This document shows positions 33,887 to 44,900 of a DNA stretch of 64,000 nt, in pieces (position 1 is the stretch's first letter; each line of letters starts with the position of its first letter). Position numbers and translations under genes: made by a program. The notes beneath the pieces are model-generated. The model made no database searches and was not told the origin of the DNA. It worked only from the letters and a program-made list of their open reading frames with translations. The stretch is from NCBI GenBank assembly GCA_033675265.1, contig JAUJYZ010001316.1, positions 124,001 through 188,000 of the forward strand, given 5' to 3'. Source of the DNA: Actinostola sp. cb2023. Its lineage: Eukaryota > Cnidaria > Anthozoa > Actiniaria > Actinostolidae.

Positions 33887-34151
33887 ACACTGATTTGAAC
33901 TTTGAAAATTACAACTCTGATCTTGTATTGATTAGTTTGAACATCTGAAGATGAAAAGCCCATAACGGAAAAACTTTATATCACACGCACATATTATATA
34001 TAGACAGAGTTTGTGCAAAAACAGCTGGTTTAACTGAGCAAGAAAAAACTCAAAGCATTCCCTCTATTCATTAGTATGCAATACGTTTTATTTATGCACA
34101 ACCAAAATCTTGAAGATAATCGCCAAAGTTGAGAAAGGACTTTTGAATCTT

Positions 34152-34157
34152 AATAAA
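34152..34157 (+). terminator. candidate AATAAA for the zinc-finger gene
   Basis: AATAAA lies 266 bp after the stop codon and is the first strong signal seen downstream. Confidence 0.5.
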
Positions 34158-34159
34158 AC

Positions 34160-36080
34160 ATTTAACCATCAGTAAATATTTTTTCCTGCTCAACTACAGT
34201 TGGCATTTTTACGCAGTCTAAAACCCAACACCATATTTTACACCCCATAAACAAACATCAACTTGAAGGGTATCGTCAATAATTAATGATAAATCAAGAA
34301 TTACTCATACAGGGAAACATGAATGAGAGAAAAAATGAAAGCAGAAATATGCTATTCCATGATTTTTGGACGTTAGGATTTTCGTTGTTGTAAAAGTTTT
34401 CAGATTTCATTGTAACTTGAAGCCGGGCACTAACTGCTGGAATGCATTTCAATGAAATGTGAGAAAACGAAAATTACGCAAAATTGATGGTTGATCGACA
34501 AACAAAACATGAACTCCATAGCGACTTTGTGCTTGAGAGTATCGTAATTAACTCCAATTATCACTTTACTCAGATTTCAAAATTAAAAAAAGGATTCCTT
34601 CAGTGTTCTTCGTGTTTAAACACATATTTGATCAAAAAACTATTTCCGATCGTTCTGAAGCATTTCAGTCGTTGTAGTTATACCATCATCGTCGGTCCAT
34701 CAGGTTTGGTAGATTATTGTGTTTCCTATAGCAGTTCATTGTGAACTTCACACAGCGATAGATTGTTAGAAACGCAGCATCTCTCCTGAAGCGAAATGTC
34801 TTTAGTTAACAAAGACTAGTCAAGACATCTGGTATTGAAGGCCATTGTCATGTTTTGAGGGCATGACAGTCCTGTTTACAAGCCAAGCTACACAGCTGTC
34901 TAATAGCTAAGGCTTGATTCAAAACAAACAGCTGATCTTGAAATTATTTCCAAAAGACAAGCGTAAAATCATCGCAGAAGTTGGTTGCAAAACCTTTTCT
35001 TTGAACTTCGCGTGTCAATTACAGGCGTTAATTATGTGACAGCGATTGTTAAGATATCAAAACTCGGTGAAACAAACAGAAAAGGTTAGACACCTGCCGT
35101 TAGTCGAAAGCGACAACTTTTTAAAGTCAGAAAACAGATTTTGTAATTGTAGTTTCTTGTGCAATTCTTGGAAATGCAGCCGTGAAACTTTGTTGGGCTT
35201 ATCGTCAGTGAACGACAACGAAGTATAATAACTTCGACAAACAGCAGTGTAACCGTTTTTAATTAACGTCTCCATAGGAGAAAGGACGGTGCTGTGCGCG
35301 ACCATATAGCGAGGCAGTTTGTGGATGGACTTCACACCCTTTATCCGGCGACTAATACTTCTATATGACGATGCGCGCCGACCCCCCCAGTTGACTCTTT
35401 GGACATCAACCAAACTAGTCATCACTAATAGCCTAGCTATGGACATCAAGAAACGTTGTCTTGTGAATACTGCATATTGAATTACGTAATGTTGTGATAT
35501 ATTTTAAAGAGTCATTTTCGAAGCTAAAAAGTAACATATTTTAAGTAATGTATTTATAACAGTCTAGCCAAAAAACTAATACAACATTAACTTTAATCTT
35601 AGGATGCACAATAACAATACACTATGAAGTACAACCTGAAAAACCAATAGAGTATAGGATGCAACTTATTTGTACGCTGTTTTCTCATAGCATTTGATGA
35701 TTTAAACCAGCTTCACGTTGCATGAATTTGCATGGATAAATATAACTTACCGTCGGCTAATTAAAGTTTTAAGTTTTATACTAAAATATTTTTATTTGAT
35801 TTTTATTTGGGGGCGAAAACAGCTCTTTTCAGACTACAAATTTATGCCTTTATCCATACTGAGTAAGGAATTCAGCTTCGTGCGTTCTGTGCCCAGTTCT
35901 CCTCATCCCTTTATAGTAATTTTTTTGTTTATTTTTATTTGAACGAGAATTAGTTCAAAACACGAAGGGACGATACGCGTTTTATCTTATATCCAGTGAC
36001 CAAGTTCAATAAAGTAACTAAATTAATGACGTTTGATCGACTAACGTTACAACTAAAGATCATTCACGGCAGCGCGCACG
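34160..36080. other. intergenic, no recognised gene
   Basis: A minus-strand frame of 130 codons (35449-35057) has no known domain, and base composition does not set it apart. I leave it unannotated. Confidence 0.35.
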
Positions 36081-36085
36081 CCAGA

Positions 36086-36214
36086 ATGGATCTGGTTTTG
36101 TTGTTAGTTCATATTATCGCAATCGTAAGTCCGGCCTTCGGTTCTGAGCTTTTCATGGTGAATAACTACGAACATAGCTCTCGACAAAGACGAATAAAAT
36201 TATATACGAACTGA
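36086..36214 (+). CDS. possible small secreted peptide or first exon with signal peptide (doubtful)
   Basis: The ATG at 36086 (CAGA ATG G context, A at -3 and G at +4) opens a 42-residue frame. MDLVLLLVHIIAIVSPAFG looks like a signal peptide with a cleavage site after AFG. It is followed by a short tail with RQRR. A GTAAGT at 36124 inside the hydrophobic stretch could instead be a splice donor, making this a first exon. No downstream exon is found on this strand. No family is recognised. Confidence 0.25.
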   Translation: MDLVLLLVHIIAIVSPAFGSELFMVNNYEHSSRQRRIKLYTN

Positions 36215-36630
36215 CGACAAACTACATCCTGGCGTAAAGGCCGGTTTACACGACCAGCGATTTGACACGGCACTCTTATATTTGGGCACACGGGCCAGGA
36301 ATTTTCAGTACGGCATTCTTGATTTCAGTCGTGTAAAAGGAAATCATTACGGCACGCGTGCCCGTAATTTTTGGGGTGCCGAGACAGTCTAAAAAGGTAG
36401 TCTCGGCCCGCCTGAATTGAGTACCGAATACTGTGAACGAGCAAAATGTTTGTCAAGTCAGCAGTTTTTTATACGACGCATGCCCTTTGTAAAGTAAAAA
36501 CAGAGGGAAACTGTGGTCAGATTAAGCGACGTCCGGCTACAGACAAATACAGCTTACAATCATCGACGTAACATGCTGATGTACTATGTACAGATAGTAG
36601 GTCGTTCACATAAATGGCATAGTTAGAGTA
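36215..36630. other. intergenic, MITE-like fragments
   Basis: GGTTTACACGACCAGCGATT and GCACACGGGCC near 36245-36300 resemble MITE ends, without a clear partner. Confidence 0.35.
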
Positions 36631-36635
36631 GATTA

Positions 36636-36836
<201 letters not shown>

Positions 36837-36837
36837 T

Positions 36838-36914
36838 AACAATTATTCGCCGAAGGCGAAGTGATTATCGGTGAATATTCACCATAATCACTGAGCCTGA
36901 GGTGAATAATTGTT
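36838..36914. mobile_element. short foldback MITE (CAATTATTCGCCGAAGGCGA)
   Basis: The outer CAATTATTC pairs with GAATAATTG. A second copy in opposite orientation is at 40186-40271. Confidence 0.8.
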
Positions 36915-36919
36915 TTAGG

Positions 36920-37990
36920 ATAATTTTAGACTTGAATATCAGAGAAAACTGATATTTTTAATTCCTTTTTCGATATCTTGTTTACTTTCTGTTTTTTTTT
37001 AAATACGCACGTAACGACTGATGCATACCAACACAGGGCGATAGATGAATCGAAATTAGTCAAACTAGTAAAATTGCTTATGAGAATCAACATGTGGCTT
37101 CATTAGAAGACGAAAAATGAATCTCCTGAATTTGCATGCTCTCAAATTCTACGGAAAACTAGTTATTTGTCGATAAATGTCATTTTACAGCTCAGCGAAT
37201 AAAGTAAACAGTGTCAAAGAGCGATCGAGTGGATTTGAACAACATGAAACTTTGAGTTAAATAGCAGTCTGTTTGTTGGTAAAAAATCATTTCATTTGCT
37301 AAACACAATTTTAACACAGACCTTAGAATCATAGTTTTTCTTTTTATTTCTCGTTTAAGTGTTACCAACTTGCGTTTTTGCTGTCAGTTTTCAAACTCAA
37401 TATCATTAAGAAGCAAAAAATGGCGGCAAGTTTGTGTACAAAAAATCTATTATTGAACTGTTTTCTCAAACACATACTCAATCGTTCTGAGATCTATAAG
37501 GGTAAAATCCTTTGTTGAAATGTAGGACTAATAATGATTTACAATATTCACAGCCATGTGCGAATAATGTCCAACTGTCTAGAAAAGTTTTACCTCGTTC
37601 TCCAGTAAGAAAAGTGTTAAAGATAACAAACTCGTTTCTGGTATCTTTGGAAAGTCCATCTTTGATATTCTAGGCGAAAAAAAAGCGAAGAAACCGTACA
37701 AAAATATGACAAGAGCTGCATTAAATTTTGCTAAATTTTTTAAATTTTGCATTAAACTTTGCTATACTTCGTGCTCCAGTTTCCATTCATCAATTTATCG
37801 CCGTACAAACTTCAACTTCTTTTGAATTTTAGTTAAACAATGAAACCTGAAGAAACTGTCTTTGTAGAATTCTTTGTTGTTATTCCAAAATATAATTTCG
37901 TTTCATTTCAATAGTTTATTTACGCGATAGCAGCCAAAATGACATCCATTTTAGAAAGCAAACCTCATAATCACCGCTGGACCAGTGATT
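36920..37990. other. intergenic, nothing recognised
   Basis: AT-rich and without an array or a credible frame. Confidence 0.4.
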
Positions 37991-37997
37991 ATCGTTT

Positions 37998-38153
37998 CAT
38001 AATCACTGGACGGTCGACCAATCAGAGCGCGCGAAACTCAATATTCAAGTCTAAAATTATACTAATATATTATTATTATTATTTAGTATAATTTCAGACA
38101 GTGAATATAGAGTTTCGCGCGCTGTGAGTTAGTCGAGCGACCAGTGATTATGA
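37998..38153. mobile_element. foldback MITE
   Basis: TCATAATCACTGG, ATCAGAGCGCGCGAAACTCA and CTAAAATTATACTAA pair with TTAGTATAATTTCAG, GAGTTTCGCGCGCTGTGAG and CCAGTGATTATGA. The loop is TATTATTATT. Confidence 0.8.
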
Positions 38154-38289
38154 CTCGGTAGCCGAACTGCTTTACTTGCAATTTCGGCTGCGATTTCACA
38201 AACTCAGCGAATCATGAATGACATAGTTTATTTGGTACCATAAATATATCCATACAAATACAAATACCGTAGACATCGCAGAGTGATTA

Positions 38290-38660
38290 AACAATGTTTG
38301 GATGAAGTGTAAATATGGGTTTACCTCTCGCATATTTGCTTTTTTCTCTTCACTACGTGTATCAACTCACTTCGTTTCAAAGAACTCTAAACCCTTTGCA
38401 GTACTAGTACTGGATTCTAAATCCATATCTATGAATTATTGTGGTTATTTTGAAAACAAGACGACATGTAGCCTTCCTCCAACAAGCGATGTCTCGTATT
38501 ATTGATACAACATGTTGTTAGAGCCCTCGGTGATTATCTTAGCGGCCGGCACAGGGCGCATGCGCTGTAGAATCCAGTTGGCGATTTGAAGCCAAAGAAT
38601 ACGACAACCAATCTTCATTTTTAGAGTCGGGCTTTTCCACAGGAAGCCCGACTAATGAGC
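38290..38660. mobile_element. shorter inverse copy of the 4004-5555 repeat
   Basis: Inverse homology to 5203-5550 and the shared tip CCACAGGAAGCCCGACTAA at its right end. The interior present in the TPI-intron copy (about 4030-5200) is missing here. Confidence 0.75.
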
Positions 38661-38664
38661 GTGT

Positions 38665-39540
38665 TTAAAAGGAAGTGATCGATGGCTTGCCTTCGATACA
38701 ACATTATTTCTCTTCTGCATATTCAACACAACTGCTTCTCTCTCGGTACAGCACGAGCTTCTACTAGTGGAACGATGACTTAGCACTTCTATTAACGATG
38801 ACCCAGCAATTCTAGTCTTCGAACCTAGAGCGAACAATACTTCGGATTTAGTTTGATATACGCTCGGAAACTATTTGACCCGTTTGAGCGAATCATACTT
38901 TCGTAACGTTACGATCCAAGCCGAAATTAGTGATTTGTGGGGGAAAATAATATATTCAACTGGCCATATCTCAGCCGCTATTTAACCGATTGCTCTCAAA
39001 TTTGGCATGTAAGCTTCTTTATTGATGTTCTTTTGAAATCGGGGATCGAAAGTTGATAAAGCGAAAAATATTTTTTTCTTGACGTCACACTTCGTACTCG
39101 ACGTCATTTTCTTTTGTATTACCCCCCAAGGCGCAAAGCATTATGTGCTATGTGAAGTAGAGAATCAAGAAAAGATTGTCAAAACTAGATACCTTAAAAG
39201 TCAGGACAGAACAAGGGAGCACGGCAGAAACTGGGCTGCCTGTGGTGATGACGCGTTTTTTGGTTATTGCGCTCGCGGGCTCATCAGTATATTGGGATTC
39301 CTGTGGCTAATGCTGACGTTTTTGCGGTTTTCCACAATAAGATAGCGCGGGCTCATCAATACTGAATAAATTTATAATATGGCTGCCTAAATAAAGTCAT
39401 TTTATTACAATGATAGAGACCTTTTTTAACACCTTGACGTCTCAATCATTGCAAGGTCACCGCCAGTCTCGCTTTGATGCAAAGGCACGGCTACCTTTCA
39501 AGATGGCGCCGGGAACTGTAAAAAGGAGTATTGATAACCG
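38665..39540. other. intergenic, nothing recognised
   Basis: Short frames only. GGGCTGCCTGTGGTG at about 39235 is another copy of the recurring tip motif. Confidence 0.35.
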
Positions 39541-39544
39541 GATT

Positions 39545-39655
39545 ATGGCTCGAAAATCCAACGGTGCTCTTCGGCTCGGATGAAACATCGGCGATGTTTC
39601 ATCTTCATCCGAGCCCGCGCCGAAGAGCACCGCTGGATTCTCGAGCATGGGATTA
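39545..39655. mobile_element. foldback MITE
   Basis: GGTGCTCTTCGGCTCGGATG pairs with CATCCGAGCCCGCGCCGAAG. The outer arms are GGATTATGGCTCGA and TCGAGCATGGGATTATGG. Confidence 0.75.
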
Positions 39656-39752
39656 TGGAGGATGATTAGCATTGAAACTGCTAACGGACTGTTCATTATT
39701 TATGGGGTGCGGCTGGTTAATGGGAGGGGGTCCTGTGAAGTTTTTCTGTGTA

Positions 39753-39830
39753 GGGGGGGGGGGGGGGGGGGGGGGGGAGTCAATAAGGTTTTACTCTATT
39801 GAGGAGGGGGGGGGGGGGGGGGGGGGGGGG
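39753..39830. repeat. two poly-G runs of about 25 nt each
   Basis: G runs at 39753-39777 and 39806-39830 (interrupted by a short AT-rich spacer). Lengths are unreliable in assemblies. They could form G-quadruplexes. Confidence 0.9.
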
Positions 39831-40185
39831 AGGGGATGGAGGAGGATTGGATGACTTTAAGATACAAAAATGTCAATGATGTTTGATGGTTTTTAATCAT
39901 TGTAAGTCGAGTATTAAACAACAATCGATTTAGTAGTTTATTAAACAAAAGGGTTCCATCAAGAGACCATTATATATATTTAGTATGCGACAAAATATAG
40001 GATAAAGTTGCGAGTCCATACTTTGATAAGTTAGATAGTTTTCTGCGTGGTTTAAAGTTACTTGAAAAGGCAGTAAACAAACATTGAATTCAAGCCATAA
40101 CAGCGAACGATTGCCGATACTTTTCATAAGATTTCCCCACGTTTTCTTGTTCTTTTTACTTCTTCAACTCAGTAATTATACTAGA

Positions 40186-40271
40186 ACAATTATTATTCGC
40201 CTCAGGCTCAGTGATTATCGGAGAAAATTCAATTCTCCGGTAATCACTTCGCCTTCGGCGAATAATTGTTA
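40186..40271. mobile_element. short foldback MITE, second copy
   Basis: Inverse orientation of 36838-36914, sharing CGCCTCAGGCTCAGTGATTA and CACTTCGCCTTCGGCGAAT. Confidence 0.8.
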
Positions 40272-40359
40272 AATATATATATACATGTACACGATGTACA
40301 CTCGTTTGCAGAAAGGTTGATAGTATACATTTATACAAATATCTAATGAGATACATGCC

Positions 40360-40365
40360 TTTATT
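40360..40365 (-). terminator. candidate AATAAA for TTC21B
   Basis: The minus-strand AATAAA (plus-strand TTTATT) lies about 250 bp after the TTC21B stop codon. Confidence 0.5.
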
Positions 40366-40610
40366 ACACGGTATCATAGTTTCATTCTACACACTTGTTG
40401 ATGATTGTTATTACACCGGCGCATTCTCTACTAGTTTAACCGCTAGTCCCTATCAACCTATTATATACATACATACAGAGCAGACAGACATAATCCATAC
40501 TAAGCCACTTTCGATAAAGCTACTGTAAAGAAAATCATGATGGCGTCTTTTTTACACGTCCAATAAATAAGCACAATTTTTACATGACTCAGTACTACTA
40601 CTGGTGGACA

Positions 40611-40688
40611 TTACACTCGTATAAGATTTCTAGCTTTGTCTAAGATCTCTTTCTTGATTTTGGGATAATTTGGATGCTGGTCGAGGAC
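40611..40688 (-). CDS. TTC21B: TTC21B terminal exon
   Basis: The minus-strand acceptor ATATTTTCAG precedes the exon. It encodes [20 protein letters not shown] and NLIRV, then TAA. Confidence 0.95.
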   Translation of the reverse strand, partial: VLDQHPNYPKIKKEILDKARNLIRV

Positions 40689-41904
40689 CTGAAAATATAA
40701 CGAAACCTTCGTGAAATATATCAAGTGACAAAGAGAGTCAATGGTGACTACTAGTCCACTGATCCAACATGGATACGCATATCACACGACTAAAACATGC
40801 ATGATATTTCAACTGAATGACGCTGGTTCAGATGAATTCTCCATGGATAAGATGCCCGACAATGTTGCGGACACGCAAGCTGTTGAAACACTTTTCTCGG
40901 CTTTCATCTATTACTTCAACAATCATAAAACAATAATGTTGGGTATTTTTATGATGTTTTCTATTTTGTCACGCGCGCGCACTTTGTTTTATTTCTAGCT
41001 CGCGTTCTGTACCGTTATTATTATTATTATTATTGTTGTTGTGTTATTGTACGTAATTTTTGACTGAAGCATTGCATTGTATCATCATTTCCCCCACGAT
41101 GGGTCTGGAACCCGAAAGCTCGGAATAAATCCGTAAAAAATAGTGTAGAAGCTTATTTTCTTGAATTTTAAATGTTGGGATTGTTGGGCAGTAAGTTCTT
41201 ACTTTGATAATTACGAACATATAAACAGCAAGGGAGTTTCTATCGTCCATTTTGTGCTTGAGAATATGGTCGCAAGCTCTAATTTACAAAATCATCCAAA
41301 CAAATTCGGTGACCCCTTTCTAACCTATACTATAGTACTCAAAACAGTCTTTGTGACAATTTTAACGAAATGTTGTCCACCGGCACAAATCGCACAATCA
41401 CATTACACTAACGTTAGTATAGGTAATAGGACTACATGCTGTCCAATCACATTACACTAACGTTAGTATAGGTAATAGGACTACATGCTGTCCAATCACA
41501 TTACACTAACGTTAGTATAGGTAATAGGACTACATGCTGTCCAATTTGGAAATAATTGGATGAAAAAAATTCCGAGGACTGCCAAAATTGGACGAGGCCG
41601 TAGGCCGATTGATTGGATAATTTGTGATTGGATAATTTGTATGAAAATTTGTTTGGGTGGCCTTGGTTGGTGTAGTCACACATACGTGACGCAAATACGA
41701 AGATCAAATCACAAAATACTGAACCATCCCACTAGCTATTCACTTCATATGTATAAAAAAAGCATTAGAAGCATTTTAAGGATCACTCACCAAATGGCAG
41801 ACATCAATAGCGTCAACGTATCGTTTGGCTTTCAGATAATTAAAAGCTAAACGAAAACCTGTGGAACACATGAACACAGTAACAGTATGACATTACCTAC
41901 TGAT

Positions 41905-41936
<32 letters not shown>

Positions 41937-44900
41937 AAGACATTACCTACTGATGGGGGAGGACAGTAAGACATTACCTACTGATGGGGGAGGACAGTAA
42001 GACATTACCTACTGGTGGGGGAGGACAGTAAGACATTACCTACTGGGGGATGGGGGGGGGGGGGGCAGTAAGACATTACCTACTGATGGGGGAGGACAGT
42101 AAGACATTACCTACTGGTGGGGGGGGAGGACAGTAAGACATTACCTACTGGTGGGGGAGGACAGTAAGACATTACCTACTGATGGGGGAGGACAGTAAGA
42201 CATTACCTACTGATGGGGGAGGGCAGTAAGACATTACCTACTGATGGGGGAGGACGGTAAGACATTACCTACTGATGGGGGAGGGCAGTAAGACATTACC
42301 TACTGAAGGGGGAGGGCAATAAGACATTACCTACTGATGGGGGAGGGCAGTAACACATTACCTACTGGTGGGGGAGGACAGTAAGACATTACCTACTGAT
42401 GGGGGAGGACGGTAACACATTACCTACTGATGGGGGAGGGCAGTAAGACATTACCTACTGAAGGGGGAGGGCAGTAAGACATTACCTACTGATGGGGGAG
42501 GGCAGTAACACATTACCTACTGATGGGGGAGGACGGTAAGACATTACCTACTGAAGGGGGAGGGCAGTAAGACATTACCTACTGATGATGGGGGAGGACA
42601 GTAAGACATTACCTACTGATGGGGGAGGGCAGTAAGACATTACCTACTGAAGGGGGAGGGCAGTAAGACATTACCTACTGATGGGGGAGGACAGTAAGAC
42701 ATTACCTACTGATGGGGGAGGACAGTAATACATTACCTACTGATGGGTTGAGAAGGGAAGGACTGCAAAGCAATACCTTATTATTACATAAAAGTTTAGC
42801 GACACGTTAATTTAGCAAACTAAGAAAATGCACATTATTTTAGCGACACTTAAGATCGAAGACAAGTGTCGTGATGCTAGCGGATAGAGCATGCTGGTAT
42901 GTCAGTGCGAGGGTGAAGGTAATACACGTAAGAATATGTGAGTTGTGAATGACAAGTTGTGGAAAGGTTGAGGCCGAACAAACAACAGCAATTGCGTCAT
43001 GCAGATTATTTTCCTTGTGAATTGTGTCAAGCTTGTTATTTCAAATAAAAAAACAATGTTAAAAACACTGCTTTTAAAAATTGATTATGCATGATTTTCT
43101 GCTCTCAATCGGTTTCAGATTATATTATACTAATTGTACTGTATTTATATATTTTTCTAAGAGAGCATATAACAATAGTAAGTAAGTAATATTAATAATA
43201 CAATACAATAATATTAGAAATTTAATGCTATAGGTGCTTTATAAATGTTGCATTCAAGGATTCCACACTTCTTGATAAACGTGGAATACGCAGAGTGCAC
43301 ATGGAAATATTCAACTTAATTCCAGCAAACAATTCTTAAAGTGCTACTTAGACGAAAATCGATCGAACTTTAATTTAACTGAAACTTCATTGAATAATTC
43401 TTCAATGGTCTAATAATAACTAGTTGAAATCTTTTTTCGATATACCAGAGGGAAGTACTATATTTTCATGAATCTTTAGAGGTGTCAGTGACGTCATCTA
43501 CTCAACCCAACATTCAGCTCCATACATTTCTTTGTATTTTGTGAGTGAAAATATCTCAATATTTTGTTCAGATAACAGCTCTGCATTGAAGACAACTGGT
43601 CAAACAATCAATCCTAAGCACAAATAATGTAAGAAAACTCCTTCACCCAAACTTTTAGCTTCATAGAAATAAAATAATTCAAGAAACTAAACACAAAGAA
43701 ATGTATGGAGCGAAGCTGTGTTGATTGTTAGGGTTGAGTAGATGACCTCACTGACACTTCTAAAGATTCATAAAAATGTAATACTTCCCATAGGAATTTT
43801 GAGAAAACACATTAACCAGTAATTGTATGGCTCTTTGAGATTATTTCAGTGAAGTTTCAGCTAAATTAAACTTCAATCGATTTTCGTCTAATTAGCACTT
43901 TAAGCTGAAATGTGCACAAATGTGTGATACACGTCATAATCGATGTGATGACCAGATGGCAATATTTCAATTGTGTATAGTATCTACGTGGAGTCACAAT
44001 AATTTCGAAACAATTAAACTTAGCGACACTTTTAAGTGACACTTTTAAATGATGTTGCATTTTTTTAAACTGTGCCGGCAATGTTTGGAAAAATTGCTGA
44101 ATTCGCAAAATTAAGGTGTCGCTAAAATTTACCTACCAATGGTGGGGTTGTTTCTGTTGCCATTTTTCCAAGCATTTTCATAATTCTTGGCAGCATCTTT
44201 GTAAGACTGTTCTTTTTCCATGATAAAACCCATGTATTCCCAGGCCTTACAGCAAGACTAAACACAATGTTTTTGGCACAATTTAGAAGTACATGTGAAA
44301 ACATTCGTATAAACAGCACATTTTGTTCTATTCTTAGGTAAGACCTCTGTTCCTCGGTAAGTCAGGCTTACCTAAGAATAGAACAAAAAGTGTTGTTTAT
44401 ACGAATGTTCGCTCTTATAAATGTCCCTATCAACACACTCTGTGCTCATATAAAAAGGCATTATAGGCAAATTTGTTTGACAAGAATCCAGAATTTACTC
44501 AAAGTTTGATTAGTAACTTGAACTATATATTTTTATAAACAGGGTTTGTATTTATTTGTACTTCCTTTATCTCCCCTTTATGCAGGTAAAATTACCTTGT
44601 TGTATTGTAGGCACTTCTTCAGCAAATCACTTGCCATGTCATATTTACCAGACTGTCAAACAAAAACACCATTCATTGATATATCCACCTATTCATCCAC
44701 CCACCCATCTGTTCACCCATCATCCATTTATTCATCGATATATCAGCCTATTCATCCACCCACCCATCTGTTTACCCATCATCCATTTATTCATTGATAT
44801 ATCCACCTATTCATCCATCCACCCATCTGTTTACCTATCATCCATTTATTCATTGATATATCTGCCTATTCATCCATCCACCCATCTGTTCACCCATCAT

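Noticed and set aside
35057..35449. 130-codon minus-strand frame
   Set aside because: No domain, no splice context and no neighbouring exon supports it; chance length is plausible in this region.
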